DNA from: Phycisphaerae bacterium
Lineage (GTDB): Bacteria > Planctomycetota > Phycisphaerae > Phycisphaerales > UBA1924
Reading direction: 5' to 3'
Assembly (NCBI GenBank): GCA_016794925.1
Contig: JAEUIW010000008.1
Location: 103,423 to 167,422, forward strand
Length of the DNA: 64,000 bases
Made by a program: the position numbers and the translations under genes. Below the pieces are notes generated by a model, which searched no databases, was not told the origin of the DNA, and saw only the letters and a list, made by a program, of their open reading frames with translations. The first letter of the stretch is position 1; every line of letters starts with the position of its first letter. Below are positions 18,591 through 26,790 of the stretch, piece after piece.

Positions 18591-19031
18591 TCAGCGCGTC
18601 GCCGCTGCGCGCAGGAACCCGCTCAGGTACCGCTCGATGAACATCGCAGTCGCCGTCGAAGTGCCCCGCGTGTCCACGCCCCACACGCAGGCCAACGCGT
18701 CCGTCCACTCGGGGTCGAACTGCACGGCGTAGCGATCATGCACGGTCAGCACGTGCGGCAGCGTCCCGATCAGCGATGCGCTCAATGCGTTGACCCCCGG
18801 GCCGCCCAGGGAAAGCGTCGCCCGCCGCCGGAGGTCCGCGTCGTTGAGGTACCACAGGTCGGTACAGACGCCCGCGCGCCCGCCGCGCGCGCCGATCGCC
18901 TTGATCAGGGCGTATGCCAACGGTCGGTCGTGCTCCTCCGCTCGGGGGTGCGCCCCGACGACGACCACGACCCGCCCCTTTTCCCCACTCTCGCGCGCCG
19001 CGTCGTCACCCGGGCCGCTCCCGTGCGCCAT
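18591..19031 (-). CDS. Hypothetical protein
   Basis: 146 aa from MAHGSGPGDDAARESG (ATG 19031); a longer frame to 19157 starts with Cys-rich sequence that looks non-coding. The protein has an alpha/beta look: a parallel-strand-like GRVVVVVGAHPR near the N-terminus, then helix ALIKAIGARG, TDLWYLND, SLGGPGVNALSASLIG and a final ERYLSGFL helix. The GGPGVNA stretch and early VVVGAHPR suggest a nucleotide- or phosphate-binding fold, but I cannot assign a family. It is convergent with mnmE, with only a 15-nt gap. Confidence 0.5.
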   Translation of the reverse strand: MAHGSGPGDDAARESGEKGRVVVVVGAHPRAEEHDRPLAYALIKAIGARGGRAGVCTDLWYLNDADLRRRATLSLGGPGVNALSASLIGTLPHVLTVHDRYAVQFDPEWTDALACVWGVDTRGTSTATAMFIERYLSGFLRAAATR

Positions 19032-19615
19032 TTCATCCCACTCCGCCAACCCCGTCACCCGGGCGGATGGTAACGAGTTGCGCACGTCCGGAATTGCGCT
19101 GCCGCATTCCTCCCCGGAACCACATCGGCATCGTGCACCAAGTCCAAAAATCGACACGGGGCGCGGAGCGCCCCGAGTCGTTGGAGGAGAGAGAGATATC
19201 GTCAGCGGCCCATACGGCTCGGCCGTTCGCTATCAACGCAGTATCGGACCCAACCCACGATCCACCCTATTTGTCAACACCTAACTCTGCCTGTCTATAC
19301 GCAAAAAACAAGTCCGCGGTTTCATCCATCTGTTTTCATCCCCATTTTCCGGATCCGATAAGCAAGTGCTTATTCCACAAGCAGTTGTGGTCGTTTCCAC
19401 TTTGTGGGCGCGATCACCACATCCCATTGTGGATTTGATGCTCCGATTGCAAATTCTGAGTTTCCGGCTTGGATCCGCGCACTCGTTCCAACCGCTACCT
19501 AGGGGACTTTGCATGCACATGACGTTGGCCCGGGCCACGCCTGTTTCGGATGCTCCAATCGCATTCGCCCTTCCCGAGACCCCCTCGGTTCGGCGAGTTG
19601 TCTGGAGATCCCCTC
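19032..19615. other. 584-bp divergent intergenic region, AT-richer, with CCACA cluster
   Basis: This is the longest gene-free stretch in the window, between a leftward gene (start 19031) and a rightward one (start 19616), so it must carry both promoters. From about 19240 to 19480 the composition is visibly AT-richer than anything around it. Five CCACA/TGTGG pentamers lie within 58 bp (19375-19432), including the inverted repeat CCACAA-GCAG-TTGTGG (19375-19390) and CCACA-TCCCAT-TGTGG (19417-19432). Two 9-mers, TATTCCACA and TGTGGATTT, each match the DnaA box at 7 of 9 positions. An operator cluster or a replication origin are both possible; neither is shown. Confidence 0.5.
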
Positions 19616-20092
19616 ATGGCCCTTCGACTCGGACATCTCTTGGTCAATCGCGGCGTCATCACCGAAGATCAACGCGCGAACATCCTGGACGAGCAGCGGA
19701 TCACCGGCCGGCCCTTCGGAGAGCTGGCGGAGAACATGTTCGGCGTCAGCCCGAAGGACGTAGAGGCCGCGTGGGCCGAGCAGTATGCATCGCTCGCGGA
19801 GTGGCTTGACCCGCGCGAGGAGCCGACCGACCCCGCGGCGCTCAACCTGATCACGAGACGTCAGGCGTGGCAGTTCGGCCTGCTGCCGTTGCGCTTCGAG
19901 GGCGAGGAACTGAGAATCGCGACCACTCAGGAGCATCTGGTGCGTGCGCTGGGCTTCTCGAGCTGGGGGCTGGGCGTTCCCTGCTACTTCGTGCTGGCCA
20001 AGCGCGACGAGATGGCCGCGGCACTGATGAAACATTACCCGATGCAGGGGGCCGATCAGCATCTGCTCGCCTCCAGCGGGCGCGCGGCGTGA
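19616..20092 (+). CDS. Stand-alone MshEN (GspE N-terminal-like) domain protein
   Basis: 158 aa from MALRLGHLLVNRGVI; GGAGA lies 8 nt before the ATG. The whole protein resembles the N-terminal domain of type II secretion/type IV pilus ATPases (MshEN/GspE-N): LGHLLVNRGVITEDQ, GRPFGELAENMFGVS, then a beta-rich second half (FGLLPLRFEGEELRIAT). In MshE such domains bind cyclic di-GMP through RLGxxL-type motifs; RLGHLL at residues 4-9 fits that pattern. There is no ATPase domain here. A strong terminator follows. It could be a c-di-GMP-responsive regulator, which is inference. Confidence 0.75.
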   Translation: MALRLGHLLVNRGVITEDQRANILDEQRITGRPFGELAENMFGVSPKDVEAAWAEQYASLAEWLDPREEPTDPAALNLITRRQAWQFGLLPLRFEGEELRIATTQEHLVRALGFSSWGLGVPCYFVLAKRDEMAAALMKHYPMQGADQHLLASSGRAA

Positions 20093-20246
20093 TGACGTGC
20101 GGCTCGGGTGGCGCCGGGCCGTGATGGAAGGGGGTCGGCCGACACGCGCAGCGTGATCGCCGGGCGGCCGCGCCGTGCCGGCATCCGGTGAGTGTCGAGC
20201 CTGACGAACCGGGCCGGGCGCGAGGTGCGCCGGCTCGGAGGACACA

Positions 20247-20286
20247 CGCGGGCCCGTCCGGAGGGGGACGGGCTCGCGGCTTTTTT
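20247..20286 (+). terminator. Intrinsic terminator after the MshEN gene
   Basis: A 13-bp stem (20247-20259 with 20266-20278, one G-T wobble), 6-nt loop and six T at 20281-20286. It separates the MshEN gene from rimO. Confidence 0.88.
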
Positions 20287-20367
20287 GGCGGCCTCAACCC
20301 GCCTCGGGCACAGGATCGATTCGTTCCCGACCGGTTCTCCGGCGTCCGGAGCCTACCGTTGGGTGCG

Positions 20368-22044
20368 ATGCCCCGACGTCGAGGAACTCACCGCTCCGTG
20401 CCGCCCGCCGAGGACCCTCGACCGCCTCAGACGGTCGCGTTCGTGAGCCTCGGATGCCCCAAGAACCTGGTGGATTCCGAGAAGATGCTCGGCTCGCTCG
20501 CCGAAGCGGGGATCGTCCCGGTCTCGATCAACCCGGAGGGGGGTGATTTCGGCGGCGCGGACGCCGTGGTTGTCAACACGTGCGGATTTCTCGAAGCCTC
20601 CAAGGACGAGTCCCTGGGCGTCATCAAGGACGCCATCGCGGCCAAGGGACGCGGCGAGCTGAAGCGCGTCGTGGTGGCCGGGTGCCTGGTGCAGCGTCAC
20701 CGTGCCAAGATGCTCGAATGGGCGCCCGGCATCGACGCGATGGTCGGGGTGTTCGACCGCGACAAGATAGTCGAGGCCGTGCGGGGCGCGCGAACCGCCC
20801 CGGACACCGCGGGTTCGGCGCGCGGCGCGGCCGTGGAACCGTCGCCCCCGTACTGGGTCGCCGCCAACGCGCTGGTCGCGGCCCGCGAGCGGGGCCTGCG
20901 CACGGCCGGCCTGACCGTCAACGGCAAGGACGGGATGGGCATCGGGTATTTCGAGGACGACTCGGCGCGGCTGCGTCTCACGCCACGCCACTACGCGTAC
21001 CTGCGGGTTTCCGAGGGCTGCAACCAGAACTGCGCGTTCTGCACCATCCCGAGCATCCGCGGCAAGATGCGCAGCAAGCCGCTCGAGCACATCGCGGCGG
21101 AGTGCCGCGAGCTGGTCAACGACGGGGCGTTCGAGCTCCTGCTGATCGGCCAGGATACCACCAGCTACGGCGACGACGTGGGAGCGGGGCTGCAACCGGA
21201 CGGCTCGGGCGGCCTGCCGCGCCTGCTGCGGACGCTCTCGGGCACGCTGGATGAGCTGGGCAGCCAGGGCTGGCTGCGGCTGATGTACGCCTACCCGTCC
21301 AACTTCTCGGATCCGATCATCGACGCGTTCGCGGCCCTGTCCGATCGACCGGGTTCGCACCTGCTTCCGTATCTGGACATTCCGCTCCAGCACGCCTCGG
21401 ACCGGGTGTTGTCGTTGATGCGCCGGAACGTAACGCGGGCCCAGCAGCGTCACGTCATCGAGCGGCTGCGGGCTCGGATCCCGGGCTTCGCGGTGCGGAC
21501 CACGTTCATTTCGGGATTCCCGGGCGAGACCGAGGACGACCACCGGCAACTGCTGGAGTTCATCGAGGAGATGCGGTTCGAGGCCGTGGGGGTGTTCGAG
21601 TACAGCCACGAGGAGGGGACGGTCGCGGGCACCATGGAGCACGACCCGGCGCTGGCCGTGCATCCCGAGGTGAAGGCCCGTCGCCGAGGCGAGGTGATGG
21701 CGGTGCAACAGCGGCTGGCGTTCGAACGCAACCGCGCCCTGGCGGCGGAATTCGATGAGCGCCGCCCCGAGCGGGGCGGCCGGCGGGCCGACGTGCTGAT
21801 CGATCATGCGCTGCGGTCGGTGGGGAAGGGCACCAGCGGGGTGGGCAAGGGGGGGAGGCTGTACGCGGGGCGGACGCGCTGGCAGGCTCCGCAGATCGAC
21901 GGTACGACGTACGTCCAGTCGGCGCACGCACTCGCGCCGGGCGAACTGGTCCGCTGCGTCATCACGGGCAGCGACGGGTACGACCTGGTGGCGCGTCCGA
22001 TCGAGGAGATCGAGAAGCGGGTGTCGCTGAGCGTGATCCGGTGA
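20368..22044 (+). CDS. rimO: Ribosomal protein S12 methylthiotransferase RimO
   Basis: 558 aa from ATG 20368. A longer frame from 20188 would read through the terminator and is rejected. Two-cluster radical SAM enzyme that methylthiolates an Asp of ribosomal protein S12. The N-terminal cluster ligands are Cys30 (SLGCPKN), Cys72 (NTCGF) and Cys106 (AGCLVQR); the radical SAM motif is CNQNCAFC (Cys218, 222, 225). The C-terminal TRAM domain is followed by EEIEKRVSL. About 60 residues of Pro/Ala-rich insertion separate the two cluster domains, making it longer than the usual ~440 aa. RimO rather than MiaB is supported by the LGCPKN and SIRGKMRSKP features. Confidence 0.95.
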   Translation: MPRRRGTHRSVPPAEDPRPPQTVAFVSLGCPKNLVDSEKMLGSLAEAGIVPVSINPEGGDFGGADAVVVNTCGFLEASKDESLGVIKDAIAAKGRGELKRVVVAGCLVQRHRAKMLEWAPGIDAMVGVFDRDKIVEAVRGARTAPDTAGSARGAAVEPSPPYWVAANALVAARERGLRTAGLTVNGKDGMGIGYFEDDSARLRLTPRHYAYLRVSEGCNQNCAFCTIPSIRGKMRSKPLEHIAAECRELVNDGAFELLLIGQDTTSYGDDVGAGLQPDGSGGLPRLLRTLSGTLDELGSQGWLRLMYAYPSNFSDPIIDAFAALSDRPGSHLLPYLDIPLQHASDRVLSLMRRNVTRAQQRHVIERLRARIPGFAVRTTFISGFPGETEDDHRQLLEFIEEMRFEAVGVFEYSHEEGTVAGTMEHDPALAVHPEVKARRRGEVMAVQQRLAFERNRALAAEFDERRPERGGRRADVLIDHALRSVGKGTSGVGKGGRLYAGRTRWQAPQIDGTTYVQSAHALAPGELVRCVITGSDGYDLVARPIEEIEKRVSLSVIR

Positions 22045-22334
22045 CGGTCCGAGGGCGCGCGGGCCCGCTCGGATGTGAGGGGTTGCCACACTTTGGCTTC
22101 CGGAATTGAAACTCCAGAGGAAACGTGGCGACGCTCGTGATGCGCGGCACGAGTTGACCGCGTCGATGCCGCGCGCAGTGACGCCGCGATGGGGATTCAA
22201 TCCCCGGTGCGCCGTCCTCGACCGCGGGTGATCGTCCTGACCCGGCTTGCCGGAGTCGGTCATGCCTCGGACCGCCCACGATCGCGCCACCCCGGCGCAC
22301 GCGGCGGCCCGCGAGCCAATAGACTCCGGTCGCC

Positions 22335-23672
22335 ATGAAACTCGCGCTGCACTGGAAAATACTGATCGGCCTGGCGCTCGGCGTGGGGGTGGGCCTGGCG
22401 CTGAACCGGTGGAGCGGTGACCTGCGCGCGGCGTGGGGGGCGGACGGGGCGGGCGCGATGCTCATCGACTTCGCGGTCAATCTCAACCGCGTGCTCGGAG
22501 AGATGTTCAAGCGGTCGCTGCAGTTCATCGCTGCGCCGATCATTCTCTTCGCGCTCATCCTGGCCATCGGGTCGCTGGGGGACCTCAAGAGCCTGGGGCG
22601 CATCGGCGGCAAGACCGTGGGCATCTTCGCGTGCACGGCGACGCTCAGCGTCATCGTCGGGCTGGTGCTGGTGAACACCATCCGCCCCGGCAGCGACCGC
22701 TTCATCGGCGCGGAGGCCCGCGAGCGGCTCGCCACCGGTCTCGACGCGGCGGCGGCGGCGCGGCTGGCCACCACCGCCAAGAGCATCTCGCCCTGGGACC
22801 TGGTGCGGGACGCGGTGCCCACGAACCCGTTCGATGCGCTGGCGCGGGGCGACATGCTGCAGATCGTCGTGCTCGCGCTGCTGCTGGGCATCGCCCTGAC
22901 GCTCCTGCCCGCGAAGACCTCCGGACCGGTGCTCGACGTGGTGCGGGGGTTGTCCGAGGCGTTCACCGCGATCGTGCGGGGCATCATGCACCTGGCGCCG
23001 GTCGGGGTGTTCTGCCTGATCACTCCCACGGTCGCCACGCTGGGCTTGGGCGTGCTCGCGTCGCTGGGCGCCTACTGCGTCACCGTGCTGCTGGGGCTGG
23101 CGATCATCCAGCTGGTGATCTACCCGGCCGTGGTGAAGATCTTCACGCGCATGCCGCTGTGGGGCACGGGCGGGTTTTTCCCGGGCATCGCCCAGGTGCA
23201 GATGGTCGCGTTCAGCAGCTCGAGCTCGGCCGCGACGCTCCCCGTCACGATCGCGAACGTGCGCGACCGTCTGGGCGTGCCGGCGGACATCACGGGGTTC
23301 GTGTGCGCGATGGGGGCGAAGATCAACATGGACGGCACCGCTCTGATGCAGGCGATCGCGACCGTCTTCCTCGCGCAGTTTTACGGCAACGAGCTCGGCC
23401 TGGCGCAGCAGGCCTCGATCGTGCTGACCGCCGTGGTCGCGGCGATCGGCACGCCGGGCATCCCGTCCGGCGGCATGGTGATGCTGGTGATCGTGCTCCA
23501 GACCTACGGCGTCAACCCGGCGGGCATCGCCATGATTCTCGCCGTGGACCGCGTGCTCGACATGTGCCGGACCATCGTGAACGTGACGGGAGATGCCGCG
23601 GTGGCGGTGGCGGTGGCGGGGAGCGAGAAGCGATTGAGGGCGGTCGGGACCGTGGAGCGGACTCCGGTCTGA
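22335..23672 (+). CDS. Dicarboxylate/amino acid:cation symporter (DAACS family)
   Basis: 445 aa, the GltP/DctA/DAACS fold. Eight membrane helices with two re-entrant hairpins are implied. The Ser-rich hairpin FSSSSSAATLP (residues ~294-304) and the substrate/cation motif NMDGTALMQ (about 333) are intact, as is the last helix with RVLDMCRTIVNVTGD. Family members import glutamate, aspartate or C4-dicarboxylates with Na+ or H+; specificity cannot be decided. The cytoplasmic N-terminus is short. The gene stands alone, 290 nt after rimO, and that gap shows no recognisable signal. No two-component dctBD-like regulator is adjacent. Confidence 0.93.
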   Translation: MKLALHWKILIGLALGVGVGLALNRWSGDLRAAWGADGAGAMLIDFAVNLNRVLGEMFKRSLQFIAAPIILFALILAIGSLGDLKSLGRIGGKTVGIFACTATLSVIVGLVLVNTIRPGSDRFIGAEARERLATGLDAAAAARLATTAKSISPWDLVRDAVPTNPFDALARGDMLQIVVLALLLGIALTLLPAKTSGPVLDVVRGLSEAFTAIVRGIMHLAPVGVFCLITPTVATLGLGVLASLGAYCVTVLLGLAIIQLVIYPAVVKIFTRMPLWGTGGFFPGIAQVQMVAFSSSSSAATLPVTIANVRDRLGVPADITGFVCAMGAKINMDGTALMQAIATVFLAQFYGNELGLAQQASIVLTAVVAAIGTPGIPSGGMVMLVIVLQTYGVNPAGIAMILAVDRVLDMCRTIVNVTGDAAVAVAVAGSEKRLRAVGTVERTPV

Positions 23673-23800
23673 TTGCGCGATCGGGAACGGCCCGGCTTCC
23701 GAGCGGCCGCGGCGGCTCGGGACGCGCACGCCGAGCGCCCCCGGGCGGCGGACCTCTGCTCCGGCGCGCGTGTCCCATCTCCGCCCTCTAACATCGCCGC

Positions 23801-25018
23801 GTGGAATCCTCCTCCCTGCTTCCCGCGGCCTCGTCCCCCCCCACACCCCCGTTCGCTCCCATTCCGGAGATTCTGGACGAGCTCCGGCGCGGGCGGATGG
23901 TGGTGCTGACCGACGACGAATCCCGCGAGAACGAGGGGGACCTGATCCTGCCGGCCCAGTTCGTCTCGCCCGAGGCGATCACGTTCATGCTCTCGGTGGC
24001 GCGCGGCTACCTGTGCCTGTCGCTGACCGAGGCCGATTGCGACCGCCTGAGCCTGCACCCGCAAGCGCCGGTGAACACCACCGCGCGGTCAACCGCCTTC
24101 ACGGTCTCGATCGACGCCCACCGGCGACACGGGATCACCACCGGCGTCTCGGCCCGCGAGCGGGCCGCGACCATCCGCCTGGCCATCGACCCGAGCAGCG
24201 GGCCGGGGGATTTCGTCCGACCCGGGCACATCAACCCGCTCCGCTCGCGCGACGGGGGCGTGCTGGTGCGAATCGGGCAGACCGAAGGATCGCTGGACCT
24301 GTGCCGGATGGCGGGGCTGTACCCCGCGGCGTGCATCATCGAGGTGATGCGCGACGACGGCGAGATGGCGCGCCTGCCGGACCTGGCGGACCTGTGCCGC
24401 GCGCACGGCCTGAAGATGTGCTCGGTGCGACAGATCATCGAGCACCGCCTGGCCAAGCACGCGATCGTCGAGCGGCTGGAGCCCCGTGGCGGCCAGACGC
24501 TGCGCACCGCCGAAGGGGAATTCAATCTCATCGCGTTCCGGTCCGTGGTTGACCCTCTGCCGCATCTGGCCCTGACCGTCGGCGGCGTGGGCGGGCTCGG
24601 CCCCGACGGCCGGCTCATCGAGACCACGGAGCCGACCCTGGTGCGGGTCCACCGGCGCGACCTGCTGGGGGACATTTTCGAAGACCTCGATGCGTCGCCT
24701 TCCGGACCCACCGGGAGGCTGCTGCGCGCATCGATGCGGGCGATCCAACGGTCGGGTCGGGGCGCGGTGGTGTACCTGCGACCGACGGGCGGCGCGGACT
24801 CGCTCTCGGGCCGGTTGTCGCGTCCGTTCGGCGGAGTAGGCGAGGACACGCCTTGCGAATCGGTGCCCGCATCGACGCTGGAGTATGGGGTGGGAAGTCA
24901 GATCTTGCGCGAACTGGGGCTTACGCGCCTGCGGCTGCTCACGAACAGCACGGTCGAATACCCCCAACTCGCCGCGTTCGGGCTGCAGATCGTCGAGCGC
25001 GTGCCGATCGAGGCCTGA
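23801..25018 (+). CDS. ribB: 3,4-dihydroxy-2-butanone 4-phosphate synthase with degenerate GTP cyclohydrolase II domain
   Basis: 405 aa from GTG 23801. Residues ~20-215 are a full RibB domain, which makes the four-carbon riboflavin precursor from ribulose 5-phosphate: [11 protein letters not shown] holds the metal/acid residues, and [14 protein letters not shown] and [10 protein letters not shown] follow. Residues ~220-405 look like GTP cyclohydrolase II (RibA), but the zinc cysteines are gone (the SEC..RCDC region reads RRD..DASP) and the catalytic Arg region reads [22 protein letters not shown] and [12 protein letters not shown] survive. It resembles the RibBX hybrids known in proteobacteria. 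A separate active RibA is therefore expected elsewhere. Confidence 0.92.
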   Translation: MESSSLLPAASSPPTPPFAPIPEILDELRRGRMVVLTDDESRENEGDLILPAQFVSPEAITFMLSVARGYLCLSLTEADCDRLSLHPQAPVNTTARSTAFTVSIDAHRRHGITTGVSARERAATIRLAIDPSSGPGDFVRPGHINPLRSRDGGVLVRIGQTEGSLDLCRMAGLYPAACIIEVMRDDGEMARLPDLADLCRAHGLKMCSVRQIIEHRLAKHAIVERLEPRGGQTLRTAEGEFNLIAFRSVVDPLPHLALTVGGVGGLGPDGRLIETTEPTLVRVHRRDLLGDIFEDLDASPSGPTGRLLRASMRAIQRSGRGAVVYLRPTGGADSLSGRLSRPFGGVGEDTPCESVPASTLEYGVGSQILRELGLTRLRLLTNSTVEYPQLAAFGLQIVERVPIEA

Positions 25019-25025
25019 CCGGGGC

Positions 25026-25054
25026 TTGATCCACCCGAGATCGGTTGCTACTCT
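25026..25054 (+). promoter_or_regulatory. Candidate promoter before the DUF1579 gene
   Basis: TTGATC (25026-25031), 17 nt, TACTCT (25049-25054) in a locally AT-richer stretch about 90 nt before the ATG. The match to a vegetative promoter is partial, so this is only a candidate. Confidence 0.25.
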
Positions 25055-25141
25055 TTGTTCGGTATATGCACGGGTCTCCGCGTAAGCGTCGCGGAGCGGG
25101 TGGGGACCTCACACGCTGGACCCTTTGCAAAGGAAATCGAG

Positions 25142-26002
25142 ATGAAGACCAAGACGTTGATGCTGGTTCTGGCGGCGGGTTGCGTGAGCGCGAGCGCCGG
25201 CCTCGCTCTGGCGCAGAACACGACGCCCGCCACGCCGCCGGCTCCCGCGCCGCAGAAGAAGGAGCTCCAGAAATCCCCCGGCGGCCCGGTGAAGGTTGAG
25301 CCCAAGACGCCGCCGGTCGCCGCGCCGCCTGTGAAGGCCGAGAAGGGCGGCGGCCCGAGCGAGGCGGAGATGCAGGCGTGGATGGCCGCGTCGATGCCCG
25401 GTGAACACCACAAGCACCTGGATGCGATCGTGGGCTCGTGGACGGCGGACACGAAATTCTGGATGAACGGTCCGGACGCGCCGGCGGATCGTTCCATGGG
25501 CGTGATGATCAACTCGTGGACGCTGGACGGCCGTTTCGTGCGCCACGAGTACACGGGCAGCTCCATGAACATGCCGTTCCGGGGCGTGGGCTACATGGGC
25601 TACGACAACATCGCCAAGGCCTACACGGGGATGTGGATGGACACGATGAGCACGAACATGATGACGCACCAGGGCCAGTGCGACGCCGATCACAAGGTCT
25701 TCACGATGACCGGTGAGTTCAAGGACCCGATGGGCAAGATGATCAAGTCGCGCGAGGTCATCACGCTGGTGGACAAGGACACGCACACGATGTTCATGTA
25801 CCACACCGAGCCGGGCGGCAAGGAGATGAAGGTCGGCGAGATCATCTACAAGCGGACCACGCCCGAGAACGCGGCCAAGGTCCTGAAAGAGATGGAGGCC
25901 GCCGGGGCCGCCAAGGGCGCGCTGGACAAGGGCAAGGACGCGAAGACCGAGATCGAGAAGAAGGCGAAGGAAGCCGCCGAGAAGATCAAGAACGGCAAGT
26001 AG
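25142..26002 (+). CDS. Secreted DUF1579 family protein
   Basis: 286 aa from MKTKTLMLVLAAG, with AAGGAAA 6-7 nt before the ATG; frames starting further upstream are unlikely. A signal peptide ending ASAGLALAQ (cleavage near residue 25) is followed by a Pro/Lys-rich linker, then the DUF1579 beta-barrel-like domain (about residues 75-245: MPGEHHKHLDAIVGSWTADT, HEYTGSSMNMPFRGVGYMGYDN). A Lys/Ala/Glu helical tail follows. Family proteins are small, secreted and of unknown role. A textbook terminator directly follows, so this is probably a single-gene unit. Confidence 0.85.
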   Translation: MKTKTLMLVLAAGCVSASAGLALAQNTTPATPPAPAPQKKELQKSPGGPVKVEPKTPPVAAPPVKAEKGGGPSEAEMQAWMAASMPGEHHKHLDAIVGSWTADTKFWMNGPDAPADRSMGVMINSWTLDGRFVRHEYTGSSMNMPFRGVGYMGYDNIAKAYTGMWMDTMSTNMMTHQGQCDADHKVFTMTGEFKDPMGKMIKSREVITLVDKDTHTMFMYHTEPGGKEMKVGEIIYKRTTPENAAKVLKEMEAAGAAKGALDKGKDAKTEIEKKAKEAAEKIKNGK

Positions 26003-26036
26003 GGCAACGCGCCCATCACGTCCGAACGCGCGAACG

Positions 26037-26066
26037 AACGGCCCGCATGACGCGGGCCGTTTTTTC
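26037..26066 (+). terminator. Intrinsic terminator after the DUF1579 gene
   Basis: Perfect 10-bp stem (26037-26046 with 26052-26061), 5-nt loop ATGAC and a T run from 26060 to 26065. Confidence 0.93.
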
Positions 26067-26216
26067 TTGGACCTGACGTGCCCCGGCCGCACATCCGTCA
26101 CCAGGCGCGCCGCCGCGCCAACGTCGCGCAATCGGGTCTTCCATCGCTGGCACCGCCGCGCCGCGATTGTCATGGTCAAGGGCCCGCGACGCAGATCCGA
26201 TCCGGCACGCGCGGGC

Positions 26217-26245
26217 GCGGCGCCCCCCGGGGGGAGGGGCGCCGC
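26217..26245 (+). repeat. Strong hairpin upstream of a small secreted-protein gene
   Basis: Perfect 10-bp inverted repeat (26217-26226 with 26236-26245) around a 9-nt C/G loop. A second short palindrome, CCGCGG-AAAT-CCGCGG, overlaps its right end and runs to about 26258. There is no T run, so it is not a classical terminator. It lies about 55 nt before the ATG at 26301. Confidence 0.6.
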
Positions 26246-26300
26246 GGAAATCCGCGGGCGTGTCGCCCGCGACCGGCCCGGATCGCCTGGAGCCCGCCTT

Positions 26301-26537
26301 ATGCGCATGCGTCACGTCGCCTCGTCGTTGGCCGTTCTGTCACTCGGTCTCGCCGGCGGCGTGGCGAGCGGCGCCGAGCCCGATGTTCGCCCCAGCCCGG
26401 CCGGGCAACGCGTCAATCCCAAAGACATGCAGAAACTCGCGGGCAGGCCGAGGATGCAGGTATCCGCCAGCGCACCCGCGCCGGAGCAGCCGCCCAAGGC
26501 GAAACGCAAACGGCTCGCGAACGTCAGGCCGCAGTAA
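26301..26537 (+). CDS. Small exported hypothetical protein
   Basis: 78 aa from ATG 26301 (a second ATG at 26307 is possible). The signal peptide (RMRHVASSLAVLSLGLAGGVASGAE, cleavage after Ala~26) precedes a short basic, Pro-rich mature part ending PKAKRKRLANVRPQ. It matches no family. It is downstream of strong hairpins and upstream of another hairpin near 26700. Longer frames reach back to 26067 but would cross the hairpins. Support is the export signal and codon use only. Confidence 0.5.
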   Translation: MRMRHVASSLAVLSLGLAGGVASGAEPDVRPSPAGQRVNPKDMQKLAGRPRMQVSASAPAPEQPPKAKRKRLANVRPQ

Positions 26538-26688
26538 CCTCGCGTCGCGTTCTGATAAGGCTTTTCATCGCGGTCTTTGCCCGCTCCGGAGGGGGCGTCC
26601 CGGAAGGCGTGGAACCTTCTCGCGCCCCCTGCGTAGCGCCTCACGAGGAAAGGCAGGTCGCCTCCCATGACACGCGATTGAACAACAC

Positions 26689-26720
26689 GAGGGCCCGACT
26701 CTCTCCGGGCCCTTTCTCTC
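26689..26720 (+). terminator. Probable terminator hairpin
   Basis: An 8-bp GC stem (26690-26697 with 26706-26713), 8-nt loop, then CTTTCTCTCC, a pyrimidine-rich but imperfect U-tract. It lies between two secreted-protein genes on the plus strand. Confidence 0.4.
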
Positions 26721-26790
26721 CGGACGCGGAGCGCTCTCCCGCGTCCTCAACCTCGCAGGTCGCTCGCACCGCCCACGTCGGGAGTCTCTC

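Noticed and set aside
20188..20367. A 5' extension of rimO
   Set aside because: The codons would cross a strong intrinsic terminator; ATG 20368 is the better start.
22045..22334. Possible small gene or RNA between rimO and the symporter
   Set aside because: No frame with a ribosome site, no terminator-like hairpin and no RNA-like fold seen by eye.
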